64,000 nucleotides of DNA. Origin: Myxococcales bacterium. GTDB taxonomy: Bacteria > Myxococcota_A > UBA9160 > UBA4427. Where the stretch lies: contig DUCN01000078.1 in assembly GCA_012959805.1 (NCBI GenBank), positions 1 through 64,000 on the forward strand, read 5' to 3'. Under the pieces are notes generated by a model, which was not told the DNA's origin, did no database searches, and saw only the letters and a list, made by a program, of their open reading frames with translations. How positions within the stretch are numbered: position 1 is the stretch's first letter; each line of letters begins with the position of its first letter. Shown in pieces: positions 32,629 through 44,327 of this stretch. A program made the translations under genes and the position numbers.

Positions 32629-34581
32629 CTAGCTTGGCATCGGTTCCGGGTCGGGAATTCCCCCGCCCGATTTATTATCGGCTCGATCCGAGTCTTCATC
32701 ACGTTCACCATGATTTCCCCGCGAATTGGATGTCTTCTCCTCTTCCGCGGGCTTCGGGTCGGGGAGTACTTCGCCTCGCAAAAGAGCTGCGAGGTCTGAA
32801 CCTTCCAGGGTCTCCCGTTCGAGAAGCGCGTCCGTCACGCGATTCAGCAAATCCCGATTGTCCAGCAGAAGCTGCCGCGCTTCCTCGTATTTCGCGGTGA
32901 GGATCATCGCGATCTCGTCATCGATCTCCCGCGCTTTCTGCTCGCTGTAGTCCTTGCGGCCGGCAAGATCTCGACCCAGGAATACTTCGGATCCCGAGGT
33001 CGAATACGACACCGGACCGAGCCCCTCGCTCATTCCGTATTCCGTCACCATTCGTCGCGCCCAGTCCGTCGCCTGTTGCAGATCATTGCTGGCACCCGTC
33101 GAGAAATGACCAAACACAATGTCTTCGGCAGCGCGTCCACCCATCGCATACCGAATGACCGCATAGATCTGTTTTTGCGTGTAGTTGAGTCGATCCTCGA
33201 CCGGCAGCGTCTGGGTCAGTCCCAGCGCCATGCCTCGCGGAATGATCGTGACCTTGTGCACCGGATCGGATTCTTCGGGCGTGAGCAGCGCGACCAGCGC
33301 ATGGCCCGCCTCGTGAAACGCCGTCGTCCTCTTGTCCTCATCCGACATGATCATGCTGCGGCGCTCGGACCCCATCAGAACCTTGTCCTTGGCATCCTCG
33401 AAATCCTGATGACTGACGCGAGTCCCATCGCGCCTGGCCGCCAAAAGGGCCGCTTCGTTCACCAGGTTCTGCAGATCCGCGCCAACCATGCCGGGGGTTC
33501 CCCGAGCCTGCACTTCAAGATCGACATCGTCCGCGAGCGGGACCCGACGCGTATGGATTTTGAGAATCTCGAGACGTCCACGCAGATCCGGTCGCGGCAC
33601 GACCACTTGACGATCGAAGCGTCCCGGGCGCAACAGCGCAGGGTCCAGCACATCGGGCCGATTGGTGGCCGCGATCAGGATGACGCCCTCGTTACTCTCG
33701 AATCCATCCATTTCGACCAGCAACTGGTTCAGCGTCTGCTCACGCTCGTCGTGTCCCCCGCCCATGCCGGCGCCGCGATGACGACCGACGGCGTCGATTT
33801 CATCGATAAAGATGATGCAGGGCGCCTGCTTCTTGCCCTGCTGAAAAAGGTCGCGCACGCGGGAGGCGCCCACGCCGACGAACATTTCCACAAAATCACT
33901 GCCCGAGATCGAAAAGAAGGGAACGTCCGCTTCACCAGCGACAGCCCTTGCAAGAAGAGTTTTCCCCGTACCCGGTGGGCCAACGAGCAACACGCCCTTT
34001 GGAATCCGGCCGCCGAGTCGCGTGAATTTCTTGGGTTCTCGGAGGAACTCGACGATTTCTTCGAGTTCGGTTTTGGATTCCTCGATGCCCGCCACGTCCT
34101 TGAACGAAACCGACGTCTGGTTCTCAGTCATCAGGCGGGCTTTCGATTTGCCGAAGCTCATGGCCTTACCGCTGCCGCCCTGCATCTGTCGCATGAAGAA
34201 GATCCAGAGTCCGATAAAGAGAACGAGCGGGAACCACATGATCAAGATCTGACGCCAGAAGCTGCCTTCGTCTCGGGGTTTTAGCTCAGTCTGGATATGG
34301 CGTTCATTGAAGTCCGCGAGAAATTCATTGGTGATCGCGGTGGGAGCCGTGTAGGTCGTGAACTCGCGGCCATCTGTGTACTTGCCCTTGATATGGCCTT
34401 CTTCGATCGTGACCGACTCGACTTCGCCCAGAGCCACACTGTCCATGAACTCGCTGAATGCGACGTTCGGCGGCGCAGCATCGCTCTGTTTGAGCGTCGT
34501 GAAGAGCAGAAGCATCACAACGAGGATGACGACCCAGAGGGCCAGATTTTTGTAGAACTGCTGATTCACACGATGCTCCAT
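32629..34581 (-). CDS. ftsH: ATP-dependent zinc metalloprotease FtsH
   Basis: [58 protein letters not shown]. Confidence 0.96.
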   Translation of the reverse strand: MEHRVNQQFYKNLALWVVILVVMLLLFTTLKQSDAAPPNVAFSEFMDSVALGEVESVTIEEGHIKGKYTDGREFTTYTAPTAITNEFLADFNERHIQTELKPRDEGSFWRQILIMWFPLVLFIGLWIFFMRQMQGGSGKAMSFGKSKARLMTENQTSVSFKDVAGIEESKTELEEIVEFLREPKKFTRLGGRIPKGVLLVGPPGTGKTLLARAVAGEADVPFFSISGSDFVEMFVGVGASRVRDLFQQGKKQAPCIIFIDEIDAVGRHRGAGMGGGHDEREQTLNQLLVEMDGFESNEGVILIAATNRPDVLDPALLRPGRFDRQVVVPRPDLRGRLEILKIHTRRVPLADDVDLEVQARGTPGMVGADLQNLVNEAALLAARRDGTRVSHQDFEDAKDKVLMGSERRSMIMSDEDKRTTAFHEAGHALVALLTPEESDPVHKVTIIPRGMALGLTQTLPVEDRLNYTQKQIYAVIRYAMGGRAAEDIVFGHFSTGASNDLQQATDWARRMVTEYGMSEGLGPVSYSTSGSEVFLGRDLAGRKDYSEQKAREIDDEIAMILTAKYEEARQLLLDNRDLLNRVTDALLERETLEGSDLAALLRGEVLPDPKPAEEEKTSNSRGNHGERDEDSDRADNKSGGGIPDPEPMPS

Positions 34582-34943
34582 TCACCAAATTCGCGGGCGC
34601 GTTTCATTGGCTCCGGTGGTTCCAGATGTCTCTTCGAAAGCTCTGACGCCAGTTTCGAAGAGTGATCTCGCCGGACATCTCGATCCGGAAATTTCTACTA
34701 TGTCGTACTGTGTGCGCGCGCGACCCCAAGTCCAGTCGTGACACTCGTTTTTCTCGCCCCAGCCCGCTGGCGGATCCAAGCCCACCAGTGGCTCGAAGGC
34801 CGCCTGCCGGCCGGCGAGAGTCGACTCTGTCTAACCCTGTCTGACTTCTCTCTGACTCTGCCTCGCCGTAAGAGGTTCTCTCTCCGGCCCTCGAACCGCA
34901 GTCCGATGCCTGCCCCGGACGATCCAAAACACCGAAAATCCGT

Positions 34944-36002
34944 TCAATTTCGCCGATGTACCCTAGCATTTTCATGCCGATCGAACCCCTTTGCCCCTGT
35001 GGTCGCCGCGAGTTCGAAACATTCATCGTGCCGCCGAATCGAAAACCCCCCAGGTAGTTCCAGGCGCTTGTTGCGAGGCGCGCTTCGGCCGCGGCGCAAA
35101 AAGTCGAGTACGCGGAGCAGATGTGTGCGAGTGATGTCGCGTGCCAGACCCACTTCGATGAGAGCGCGGCGGACGAGTCGTCTCGCCAGGGCTTCCGGGA
35201 GACTCTCCCAGCCATCGAGTGCAAAGCGGATCCCGGCATCACCAATCTCGAACCACTCCTTGCTCGCTTCCTCGACAAGTCCCTCGATCCATTCGAGATC
35301 CCGCCCTTGTGCTTCGGCAAAATCACTCAACGCCCTTAGAAGCTGAGGGTTAAATGTTTCTGAAAGCTTCGGAATCCATTCGAGCCGGAGACGATTGCGT
35401 GCAAAACGCGGGTCCTGATTGGAGGCATCCTCGCGCCATTGGACGTCCCGGGTACTCGCCCAATCCTGGATCGCCTCCGGCGGGACTCGTAAGAGAGGTT
35501 TCAGCCAGCGACCATCCCGGCTCTGCGCGGTCATCGCCCGAAGTCCGTCCGGGCTGGTCCCGCGCAACAGACGAAGCAGGACCGTCTCCGCCTGATCGCC
35601 CGCGTGATGCGCTGTCGCGATCCAATCGCAGCCGCCCTCCTCGGCCATCACGGTCAATGCCTCTCGGCGAAGATTACGCGACGCCTCCTCAAGGGTCGGC
35701 CTCTCCCGGCTGGGTCCCGTTCGCCGCACTGCCTCGGGATCGATTCGTCGAGACAGGAGGGGCATCTCAAGCCTCTGCGCGACCTCCCGCGTGTGCGCCT
35801 CGTCCGCATCGGATTCGCGACCGCGGAGGCCATGATTGACGTGGCCGACGACCCCGCGAAGGCCAAGCGCCGGCATGCAGCGATGGAGTAGATCGAGCAA
35901 GACCATAGAGTCTCGACCACCGGAGACTGCGACCAGAATTCGACCGTCCGTAACGCCGAGCTCCTCGAGCCCGCCCTGGAAGTTTCGCTCCAACATACCC
36001 AT
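34944..36002 (-). CDS. tilS: tRNA(Ile)-lysidine synthase
   Basis: ILVAVSGGRDSMVLLDLL PP-loop; IATAHHAGDQAETVLLRLLRG. Confidence 0.9.
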   Translation of the reverse strand: MGMLERNFQGGLEELGVTDGRILVAVSGGRDSMVLLDLLHRCMPALGLRGVVGHVNHGLRGRESDADEAHTREVAQRLEMPLLSRRIDPEAVRRTGPSRERPTLEEASRNLRREALTVMAEEGGCDWIATAHHAGDQAETVLLRLLRGTSPDGLRAMTAQSRDGRWLKPLLRVPPEAIQDWASTRDVQWREDASNQDPRFARNRLRLEWIPKLSETFNPQLLRALSDFAEAQGRDLEWIEGLVEEASKEWFEIGDAGIRFALDGWESLPEALARRLVRRALIEVGLARDITRTHLLRVLDFLRRGRSAPRNKRLELPGGFSIRRHDECFELAATTGAKGFDRHENARVHRRN

Positions 36003-36122
36003 AGGATAACGCGAGACAGGCGTGAAATGGAGTTGGGCACCGAATCGCGCCGAAGCATCCATCGAGACCACCCGCAAATGCTCTGGCGGCGGCAGGCCGC
36101 GCAGGTACTCTCGGCGGCCGTG

Positions 36123-37787
36123 ATGAAAACCACCCCAGCACTCGACGCACCCGCTGCCGATCACAACGCCGGCGGGTGGATTGCACGTTGGGCGGACGAG
36201 CGACCCGGCTCACTGGCCTGGGTCGATGCCGATCGACGCTGTGACTACGCCACTGCGGAAGATCGTATTCGAAGACTCGCCGCTTGGCTCGAAGCGGAGG
36301 GTGTGGGACCGGGCGATCGCGTCGCGCTCTGGCTCGGCAACCGCGGCGTCCTGCTGGAAGCGGTCTTTGCCGCCGCACGACTCGGGGCCATCGTGCTCCC
36401 GATCAATGCCCGGCTCACCGCTGCAGAGGTGGCGTTCCAACTCGACGATGCCACACCGTCCATTCTCATGGTCGAACGCCGTTGGAGGGATGCGGCCAAC
36501 CGGGCGCGCCGCCTCGCGAGCGGGCGCGACCCGATGGTTCTGGAAGTCGGATTCGCAGAGGGCACGCCGGATGCCGGATCGAAAACGGAACCGGATCCAT
36601 ATGAAGTCGCGCTGGCTTCCAGCCCGGGGACATCCAGGATTCATCCCGTTCGGCCCGATGATCCCATGATTCTCATGTACACGTCGGGAACGACGGGCAA
36701 GCCGAAGGGCGCGCTGCTCCCACACCGAAAGGCGCTCTACAACAGTCTTAATGCGGAAGAATATTTCGGGATTAAAGCCAGTGACCGCGTGCTCGTCGTG
36801 GCGCCCCTCTTTCATTCGTTAGGTCTACAGATTCTGGCCCTACCCGCGATCTTCAAGGGGGCGGGTCTGATCATTCAAGAGGGGTTTTCAGCGCAGAGGG
36901 TTTGGAAAGCGATCGAATCGGAAGCCGTGACCTATTACGGCGGCGTGCCCACAATGCATCAGCGCCTACTCGAAGCGCTCGACCAAGGTGATCCGATCAC
37001 GGCGCTTCCAAGCAGTCTTCGCTTTGCCTTCACGGCGGGCGCCTCAGCAGCTTCAGAGCTGATTCGCGCTTTTCGAGACCATGGGCTCGAGCTTCGACAG
37101 GGCTATGGACAAACCGAGACATCGATCCTCACCTGCGTGCGGTCGCATGACGGTCCGAGCGCCGATGGCGATGGCGATGGCGATACAGACATGGCCAACA
37201 AGTATGCGAGCGTCGGACGCCCGGTGCGACATGCCAAGTTGCGCTTGATTGCGGCCGAAACGATCGAAGAAGCAGTCGCGCAATGGCGTGACGTCTCGGT
37301 CGGCGTCGTGGGTGAAATCGTCGTCCACGGACCGATCACCATGCTCGGCTACTGGCGGCGTCCCGAGGCCACCGCTGAAACGCTCCGCGACGGATGGGTC
37401 CGCACAGGAGACCTGGCGACACGAGACGAAGACTTCGAAATCACCCTGGTCGGACGTTCTCACGAGATGTACATCTCGGGGGGCGAGAACGTCTATCCCG
37501 CGGAAGTCGAAGCCGCCCTCGTCGGACATCCCGACGTCGAAGAAGCCGCGGTGGTCCCGATTGCTGATTCGAAATGGGGCGAGATCGGCCGTGCCCATCT
37601 CGTTCTCCGGCCGGATGCAACCACTGAGCCCTCCCATCTCCTAGAATGGTTGGAGACGAAGCTGGCTCGATTCAAACAGCCTCGTGAGATCATCGTGGAA
37701 GCTGAACTCCCACGAACCGCGAGCGGTAAGGTTCAAAAACATCTGCTCGCGAGAGACCTGGACCCAGAAAAGGACGCTCCGGCATGA
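36123..37787 (+). CDS. AMP-dependent acyl-CoA synthetase/ligase
   Basis: LMYTSGTTGKPKGALLPH, GYGQTE, GWVRTGDLATRDEDF, PRTASGKVQK. Confidence 0.92.
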   Translation: MKTTPALDAPAADHNAGGWIARWADERPGSLAWVDADRRCDYATAEDRIRRLAAWLEAEGVGPGDRVALWLGNRGVLLEAVFAAARLGAIVLPINARLTAAEVAFQLDDATPSILMVERRWRDAANRARRLASGRDPMVLEVGFAEGTPDAGSKTEPDPYEVALASSPGTSRIHPVRPDDPMILMYTSGTTGKPKGALLPHRKALYNSLNAEEYFGIKASDRVLVVAPLFHSLGLQILALPAIFKGAGLIIQEGFSAQRVWKAIESEAVTYYGGVPTMHQRLLEALDQGDPITALPSSLRFAFTAGASAASELIRAFRDHGLELRQGYGQTETSILTCVRSHDGPSADGDGDGDTDMANKYASVGRPVRHAKLRLIAAETIEEAVAQWRDVSVGVVGEIVVHGPITMLGYWRRPEATAETLRDGWVRTGDLATRDEDFEITLVGRSHEMYISGGENVYPAEVEAALVGHPDVEEAAVVPIADSKWGEIGRAHLVLRPDATTEPSHLLEWLETKLARFKQPREIIVEAELPRTASGKVQKHLLARDLDPEKDAPA

Positions 37788-38590
37788 CGCCCCCACCGAC
37801 CTCACCCTCACCTTCAACCGCGGACCCCACATCGCTCTTTCGACTCGACGGCAAGGTCGCGCTCGTCACCGGCGGTAGCCGAGGCCTTGGCCGCGAGATG
37901 GTCAAGGCTTTTGCCGCGGTGGGTGCGGACGTCGTCATCGCCAGTCGCAAGAAAGAAGCTTGCCGAGAACTGGCCGACGAAGTCGAGCGTGAAACGGGAC
38001 AACGAGCACTTGCAGTGGGCTGTCATGTTGGGAATTGGGACGAATGCGATGCGCTCGCCAAACGTGCCCTGGATCATTTCGGCCGAGTAGACATTCTGGT
38101 GAACAACGCTGGCATGTCTCCCCTCTACTCCGATATCACCGAGGTCAGCGAAGCGCTCTACGACAAGGTCATGGACGTCAATCTAAAGGGCGCCTTCCGG
38201 CTCACCGCCGTGCTCGGCCGGTCCATGATGAACGCAGAGGGTGGATCGATCATCGGTGTGAGCAGCGTCGCCGCGGCGCAGCCCTCGCCCGCCGAGATCC
38301 CCTATGGCGCTGCGAAGGCGGGACTGCACAATCTCGTCAAGAGCTTCGCCCGAGCCTTCGCACCGAAGGTCCGGGTTAACTGCATCATGCCCGGTGCATT
38401 CATGACGGACATCTCCAAGGCCTGGCCCGAAGCCGCGATCGACCAAATCAACCGAACGACCCCGCTCGGCCGAGGGGGGGCACCGGATGAGATTGTTGGC
38501 GCCGCCCTTTATCTGGCCAGCGACGCATCCCGATACACAACGGGCACAATCTTGAAGGTCGATGGCGGCGCGGTCTACTCAAATGCCTGA
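37784..38590 (+). CDS. Short-chain dehydrogenase/reductase
   Basis: ALVTGGSRGLGREM, NNAG, YGAAKAG (YxxxK). Confidence 0.92.
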   Translation: MTPPPTSPSPSTADPTSLFRLDGKVALVTGGSRGLGREMVKAFAAVGADVVIASRKKEACRELADEVERETGQRALAVGCHVGNWDECDALAKRALDHFGRVDILVNNAGMSPLYSDITEVSEALYDKVMDVNLKGAFRLTAVLGRSMMNAEGGSIIGVSSVAAAQPSPAEIPYGAAKAGLHNLVKSFARAFAPKVRVNCIMPGAFMTDISKAWPEAAIDQINRTTPLGRGGAPDEIVGAALYLASDASRYTTGTILKVDGGAVYSNA

Positions 38591-40535
38591 CAACGAGAGC
38601 GGACGCCTGGCGAATAACATGCCGATCCCGCTATCCGCGACGTCGCAATCGATCTTGCTCGCTCTTGTGCTGACCCTCAGCTTCTCCGGCTGCACCGAAG
38701 AAAAAGACCGGCGTCCGTCACACAGTGAAGCCCTAAATCCGAATCCCGAAAAATCACCCCAGGATCGACAGGTTTTTTTTGGCGATCTCCACATCCATTC
38801 GAGCTGGTCTCTTGATGCGTATGCTGCGGGTGTTCGCGCTGAGCCCGAGGACGCCTATCGATACGCACGCGGCGAGAGCATCCCACACATCAGTGGCAGG
38901 AAGATCCAACTCGACGGACCGCCCCTGGACTTCATGGCGCTCACCGATCATGCCGAATACCTCGGCGTCATCCAGGCCACGTCGGCGCTTCGGCATCCGC
39001 TGCATGCCCTGCCGCTCATGCAGTCCTGGTTTCGGCAGGACGGCACCACCTCAATCCAAGCTTGGAAGACAATCAATTCGTCGTTCGCCGCTCGTCAGGC
39101 CATCCCCGCTTTGGCAACGGACGCCGTCGTTGCCCCCGCCTGGCAAGAACTCGTCGACCTGGCCAATCGCAACAATCGGCCGGGCGAATTCACCGCCTTT
39201 GTCGGCTACGAATACACGTCGAATCCCGTGTACCAAAACCTTCATCGCAACGTACTCTTTCGCGGCTCGGATGTCCCGCTACGTCCCTTCTCTTCCATGG
39301 ATTCACAAAACCCGGAAGACTTATGGAAGTGGATGGATGTCGTTCGCCGAAGCGGCGATGACCTCTTGGCCATCCCGCATAACAGCAACGGCAGTAATGG
39401 GCTGATGTTTGCTCGCACAAAGACAGACGGAAGCCCACTCGACCGGGCCTGGGCCGAACAGCGCGCGCGAAACGAACCGATCGTCGAAGTCCTTCAAATC
39501 AAGGGACAGTCTGAGACACTCCCCGTCCTCTCGCCCGAAGATGAATGGGCCGCTTTCGAGATGGTGCCCTGGCGCACCCTTAAACCGTCACTGTCGAGCA
39601 AGCCCGAAGGAAGTTATGTCCGAGATGCCCTCAAGACCGGTTTGCTTCTACGCGACAAGGCCAAAGTCGGCGTGAACCCCTACCGCCTCGGCATGATTGG
39701 ATCGACCGACGGGCACAACGCGTCGAGCCCCTTCGAAGAATCGAATTACACCGGGAAGATCGGAGACGGCGACCCGACCCCGGCGCGCCGACTCGCCATG
39801 CGGGCTTCCCGGAATGGCGGAGGGGACCGCGAACCAAGGATTTGGCTCTATTGGAGCGCGGCAGGGCTCGCTGGGATCTGGTCGGACGCCAACACCCGCG
39901 GCGATCTCTTTGATGCACTTCGGCGTCGCGAAGCCTTTTCGACTTCGGGTCCCCGAATTCGCGTACGGGTCTTTGCCGGCTGGGATTTTACGCCTGATGA
40001 ATTGGAGTCCGAAATCAGCCGCGTCGGGTATACGCGCGGGGTGCCTATGGGCGGGACACTCCACACGGAAGCCGCTCACTCCGACTCGGACGCGACCGTC
40101 TCGCCGACGTTCCTGGTCACGGCACTCAAAGATCCACTCGGGGCCAATCTAGAACGCGTTCAAGTGATCAAAGGCTGGACGGAAGACGGCGTTGCTCACG
40201 AACGCGTGTTCGATGTTGGTTGCGCCGATGGCAGTACACCGAATGTCACGCCCTATCGGTGTTCGAAAAGTGCACGGGAACCCGACCTCGCGTCCTGCAC
40301 ACCGGATCAATCGGTGGGTGCGCGTGCGCTGCGAGCGTGGTGGCGTGATCCGTCCTTCGATCCCAAGCAGCGCGCGTTTTATTATATCCGGGTTCTGCAG
40401 ATCCCGACTTGTCGATGGAGTACCTGGGATGCCAATCGACTCGGCGTTAAACCAAGCGACCTCGTCCAGGCGGCGATCCAGGAACGCGCGATGACATCGC
40501 CGATCTGGTTCGAACCGACTGCTCTTCGCGACTGA
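38583..40535 (+). CDS. DUF3604-type lipoprotein
   Basis: LTLSFSGC lipobox; FFGDLHIHSSWSLDAYAAGV...PLDFMALTDHAEYLG. Confidence 0.85.
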   Translation: MPDNESGRLANNMPIPLSATSQSILLALVLTLSFSGCTEEKDRRPSHSEALNPNPEKSPQDRQVFFGDLHIHSSWSLDAYAAGVRAEPEDAYRYARGESIPHISGRKIQLDGPPLDFMALTDHAEYLGVIQATSALRHPLHALPLMQSWFRQDGTTSIQAWKTINSSFAARQAIPALATDAVVAPAWQELVDLANRNNRPGEFTAFVGYEYTSNPVYQNLHRNVLFRGSDVPLRPFSSMDSQNPEDLWKWMDVVRRSGDDLLAIPHNSNGSNGLMFARTKTDGSPLDRAWAEQRARNEPIVEVLQIKGQSETLPVLSPEDEWAAFEMVPWRTLKPSLSSKPEGSYVRDALKTGLLLRDKAKVGVNPYRLGMIGSTDGHNASSPFEESNYTGKIGDGDPTPARRLAMRASRNGGGDREPRIWLYWSAAGLAGIWSDANTRGDLFDALRRREAFSTSGPRIRVRVFAGWDFTPDELESEISRVGYTRGVPMGGTLHTEAAHSDSDATVSPTFLVTALKDPLGANLERVQVIKGWTEDGVAHERVFDVGCADGSTPNVTPYRCSKSAREPDLASCTPDQSVGARALRAWWRDPSFDPKQRAFYYIRVLQIPTCRWSTWDANRLGVKPSDLVQAAIQERAMTSPIWFEPTALRD

Positions 40536-40569
40536 GATCTGTTTAGTTTGCGGAAAGCAAATATGTGAA

Positions 40570-40585
40570 TTGGTAGCGGTGAGTG
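40570..40585 (+). repeat. att-like copy of the tRNA-Met 3' end
   Basis: TTGGTAGCGGTGAGTG, identical to 60181-60196. Confidence 0.6.
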
Positions 40586-40833
40586 CTACGCGCTGCGGCC
40601 CTTAAGCAGCTGTTTCATCTAATTTCCATGTATACGATCCAACGTGTCTCCCCCAGACATACCCCGACTCTGCAGCGGCCTAACAGGTCGTTCCGAATCT
40701 CGTCTCCTTTTGCCTTTCAAAAAGGCTAACTCAGAGACTGGACCCAGTATCGCGGGGCCGGCCAGTAGCGTCCTCGATTGAGTCCATTTTTTCGTGCAGG
40801 GTCACATGTTCAGAAACCGCATCGGCCCTTGAC

Positions 40834-41109
40834 TCAGTGGAGAGGGAGCGAAATGAGCGACTCTCCAGTCAAGAGAGCCACACTCCCCGATTCGAGCATA
40901 TGGGCAACGGTCGCCACGACTTCGGCCTCGGTATCGCTTACCGAAGAAACTGCTTCGACGAGCTCGAGCAAACTAGTGATGACGGGTTCGTCCATGTCGA
41001 ACCACCCTTCGCGCTGGATGTCCTCCAAGGCGGCCAGTTCAGCGGGGTCGGGATGGGCACCCCAGGCTAGATCCGGTGATTCAAAATATTCAAGGCTCTC
41101 TTGCTGCAT
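40834..41109 (-). CDS. Small acidic hypothetical protein
   Basis: Shine-Dalgarno AAGGAGA before ATG; MQQESLEYFESPDLAWGAHPDPAELAALEDIQREGWFDMDEPV. Confidence 0.5.
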   Translation of the reverse strand: MQQESLEYFESPDLAWGAHPDPAELAALEDIQREGWFDMDEPVITSLLELVEAVSSVSDTEAEVVATVAHMLESGSVALLTGESLISLPLH

Positions 41110-41266
41110 GGGTAATTCTCCTTTATCACCCACTTAATGCACATCCCATGCCAGCTTCCCGATCACGCGGTAATCGTTTCAGTTGAGTTTCAGCGAGTCA
41201 AGCTGATCCAACCGACGTTTTTCCGACGTTTGGGTACGGAAAAGGCCACGTTGCCCCGGGCGGGGC

Positions 41267-41301
41267 CTAGGAGCCTGACTCAAGACTCGCTCCAAATTCC
41301 G
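41267..41301 (+). repeat. Left copy of a 35-nt inverted repeat pair (mate 46256-46290)
   Basis: CTAGGAGCCTGACTCAAGACTCGCTCCAAATTCCG; 30/35 identical to the reverse complement of the mate, all differences transitions. Confidence 0.6.
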
Positions 41302-41418
41302 ACTCTGAGGTGGCTGGGCTGACTCTGATCGGGTCCGATCGGGTCCGCGATCGGGGTTTTGTGAACGGACGAGCAACGCGGGCGTCTGGACTGGGCGTGG
41401 GTTCTCTGAATCGCCTCT

Positions 41419-41905
41419 TTATGTCATCGCCGCTCTGTAGAGTGTGAGGGCATTCGCCGCAGCACACACCAAGTCCCACTCGCCCCGAATATTGGCTCGC
41501 CCTCGCGTGGCGAAGCGCCTAAAACGCATCGTATGTTTGATCTCGGCGACGGGTCGCTCGCCTTGGGTCTTGCGGGTCCGGTAGATTTTCTTCGCCCAAG
41601 GCAAACGGAGTAGGCGGTGCATGCGTTGCGTCTCGGAACCCCGAGGCCACTTCGTTCGCTCCCTTCCGCGGACCGCCACCAAGCAGCGTTGACGTTTCTT
41701 CCGCATCGACTTCAAATTCTGTTCACTCAGATAACCAGCGTCTGCGACGACTATGTCAGGCTTGCGACCCGTCGTTGTTTTGATCTCCTCGACCATCGGA
41801 ACCAACTCTTGGACATCAATGGGCGAGGTCGTTATGTCGTTGGCCACGATCACACAATCTTCATTGGCCGCCACTTGTCCGTTGTAGCAGTACCGCGGCG
41901 CGCGC
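41419..41905 (-). pseudogene. IS1182-like transposase C-terminal remnant
   Basis: YCYNGQVAANEDCVIVANDIT...IVVADAGYLSEQNLKSM...EIKHTMRFRRFATRGRANIRGEWDLVCAAANALTLYRA. Confidence 0.75.
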
Positions 41906-42322
41906 CTAGCGCAGGTCCTCGCGGAGCTCCGACGTCATGTTCGCGCGAATTTCGTCTGGGATCTTGATCGCACGGCGCTCGCCCAGATGAAGCGCGAGTT
42001 CGACGACCTCGTTCGACAGCAGGAGCTCTCCCGTATCAACATTGAACACCCAGTATCGGCGAAGGTTCGTCTTGCGCCCCAATTCGATCGTCGCTGCAAA
42101 GCTCTGAACACGCATCCCCACCATGGGTTGCACGAGCATGACAGAGCGCGTCTCCATAGAGGCCCAGCCCATCTTCGCTCCGTCGGAGAGTTCGATGAGC
42201 ATGGGTCCGTCGTTCTTCAACGCCGGCGGCAACGGATTTCCTCCTCACATGTAGAAGGGACGCATTTCGGCCGTGAGGCGACCTTCGGCGTCGCAGTCCG
42301 CGGCGTCTACTTGGCGTGACAT
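41906..42322 (-). pseudogene. Hotdog-fold thioesterase-like pseudogene
   Basis: MSRQVDAADCDAEGRLTAEMRPFYM then TGA, resuming in another frame as LPPALKNDGPMLIELSDGAKMGWASMETRSVMLVQPMVGMRVQ. Confidence 0.45.
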
Positions 42323-42363
42323 TCTGAATGCGAGGCCCGTCGCAATCGCATCTTGGAAGGAGG

Positions 42364-42407
42364 GAATAGGAAAAACAAGCAGCGTTTTCCGCACCACCGA
42401 TAGTAGG
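42364..42407 (+). repeat. 44-nt dispersed repeat, copy 1 (copy 2 at 58414-58457)
   Basis: GAATAGGAAAAACAAGCaGCGTTTTCcGCACCACCGATAGTAGG; 42/44 identical to copy 2. Confidence 0.8.
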
Positions 42408-42458
42408 CATTACGACAACTAGGCCCCCGCCGGAGCTACGTGGCCCCTTCCGGGGAAA

Positions 42459-42535
42459 GCGGCTTAGACCGAAACTGGAAGCTGTCTCTTAGCAAGAGCC
42501 GTCCGGTGTCCAGGCTATTTTGCCGACGTACAATT
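42459..42535 (+). mobile_element. IS3-type right-end remnant
   Basis: AAAGCGGCTTAGACCGAAACTGG...CTGTCTCTTAGCAAGAGC; related to 44213-44290 (inverted) and 50165-50235. Confidence 0.6.
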
Positions 42536-42581
42536 TCATTCGAGACCGGTCATTCAAGGAGAGGCACTTGATCCTTACAAC

Positions 42582-44327
42582 TTGGAACCCGATGTGAGAC
42601 ACGGCACAAATGCAAATGAAGGCTGCTCGGAGCTCAATCCAGTGCCTCATTCGCAGAGACAAGGCGCGCGCCTCTGCCTGATCATTCTCCTATTGCTACC
42701 GCTCCAAATGGCTGAGGCTGAAATCATCACGATCGACGCCGCGACCGTAGATGGAATCGTGCCTGCGATACATGGCGTGACCAATGGTCCGATCATCAGC
42801 AGCCAATCGATCCGTGAGCCCCCGTGCCAAAACTTTCAGCCCGCCGATCATTCAGCCACGTTTCAGGAATTATCGATCCCACAGGTCCGAACCCACGGTG
42901 GGGCAGAAACAGATTTAAATCTCATCTGGGAGCACTATCCCAACTACGCGGGGCATAACCCTATTGATGAAAACAACTACCACTGGGAGCGTGCGGATGA
43001 GGCCGTCGCGCAGATCGTCGCCGTGGGTTCTCAGCCTTTCATCCGAATCGGCCAGTCGAAAAATGGCACTCCCAACGCCCCGTGCGATCCTAATCTGAAT
43101 ACCACAATGGTGCCTGACGATTTCCAGGTGTTCGGGGAAGTTGCAAAACGGATCTTGATGCACTTCACCCAAGGCTGGGATAATGGATTCTTCTACGACA
43201 TTGAATATGTCGAAGTCTGGAACGAGTTCTACGAGCCCGATTTCTGGAGCGGCACAGGAACCGAGGCGGCCGAACTCTACGAAGCAACCTACATCGCGGT
43301 AAAGGCCGCTCTTCCCGACATCAAACTGGGGCCGAGCATTAACAGGCCCTTGACTTTAAATCCCTTACCGCACGATTTCTGGAACTACATCGAGACCCAT
43401 GCTGTGCCTGTCGATTTCGTGAGCGCCCACCTCTACGCCGACCAACCAAGAGACATGGAAATCAGCATCCATCAACACCAAACTGACCGCAGCTGGGAAG
43501 ATTTCTTTGCCCTTGTGGACCACCTGCCAGTCGACACGCCCATCGTCAACTCAGAGTGGAATCGCCGGATTGGATGTTCGCTTACCGGAGGCAACGGCAA
43601 CACTGTGCCGGGCGGCGCGTTTGTAGCCGGCGCGCTGATTGCGATGGCTGGCATGCATCCGGCGAATAGTGATCACAACCTGGTGATGTCGCACCTCTAT
43701 TCAGCTCGATCACAGATCTGGAACGCTGCTCTCCAGCCAAAGGCACCCGGCGTGGGACTGGAGGCCTACGCGAAGCTCGTTATGGAGACACCCGAGCGAC
43801 TCGTGGTGAGCGGCGATCATGTTGTTACGGCCGATGTCGACTTCCGGATAATGGCAGGCCGCTCCGGGGACGCGCGGCGGGTGAATCTCCTCGTCAGTTA
43901 CTACGACACGTCTCAGACCACGTGCCCGAATAACAGCCATACCTCGGCCATCATTCCGCTGACTGTGAATGTCACCAATTTGCCATGGGGCGATGCGCTC
44001 TTTACTTGGAAACGCTGGGTCCACACGGCGAACACCGCATTGACCTTGGAGGCCTCAGGCTCAGGCACTGGAGGGACATTTTCCACAACACAGACGATGC
44101 ACGCCAACGTCTTGGAACTCTATGAATTCGAGCAGGTTTATTCTGTGCCCGCAGGAGACCCCTGGCCGGTGTTCGTTGCGTTTCTTTCGATTGGATTATT
44201 CATTGTAGGTCGTCAAAATATTTCGGACAAGGACCGCTCTTCGCTAAGAGACAGTTTTAGGTTTCGGCCTAAGCCGCTTTCTGATCCAGGTACTCTTTCT
44301 TCCTTCGATCCATCGTTCTTCGTTTGA
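42582..44327 (+). CDS. Secreted glycoside hydrolase-like protein (GH39-like) with C-terminal sorting-like tail, 3' end altered by IS
   Basis: Signal peptide; [39 protein letters not shown] tail; residues after that are IS-end sequence. Confidence 0.55.
   Translation: MEPDVRHGTNANEGCSELNPVPHSQRQGARLCLIILLLLPLQMAEAEIITIDAATVDGIVPAIHGVTNGPIISSQSIREPPCQNFQPADHSATFQELSIPQVRTHGGAETDLNLIWEHYPNYAGHNPIDENNYHWERADEAVAQIVAVGSQPFIRIGQSKNGTPNAPCDPNLNTTMVPDDFQVFGEVAKRILMHFTQGWDNGFFYDIEYVEVWNEFYEPDFWSGTGTEAAELYEATYIAVKAALPDIKLGPSINRPLTLNPLPHDFWNYIETHAVPVDFVSAHLYADQPRDMEISIHQHQTDRSWEDFFALVDHLPVDTPIVNSEWNRRIGCSLTGGNGNTVPGGAFVAGALIAMAGMHPANSDHNLVMSHLYSARSQIWNAALQPKAPGVGLEAYAKLVMETPERLVVSGDHVVTADVDFRIMAGRSGDARRVNLLVSYYDTSQTTCPNNSHTSAIIPLTVNVTNLPWGDALFTWKRWVHTANTALTLEASGSGTGGTFSTTQTMHANVLELYEFEQVYSVPAGDPWPVFVAFLSIGLFIVGRQNISDKDRSSLRDSFRFRPKPLSDPGTLSSFDPSFFV

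Noticed and set aside
33076-34284. 402-aa plus-strand ORF
   Set aside because: Mirror of ftsH on the opposite strand; no motifs.
40711-40725. GCCTTT-CAA-AAAGGC hairpin as a terminator
   Set aside because: No U-run follows on either strand.
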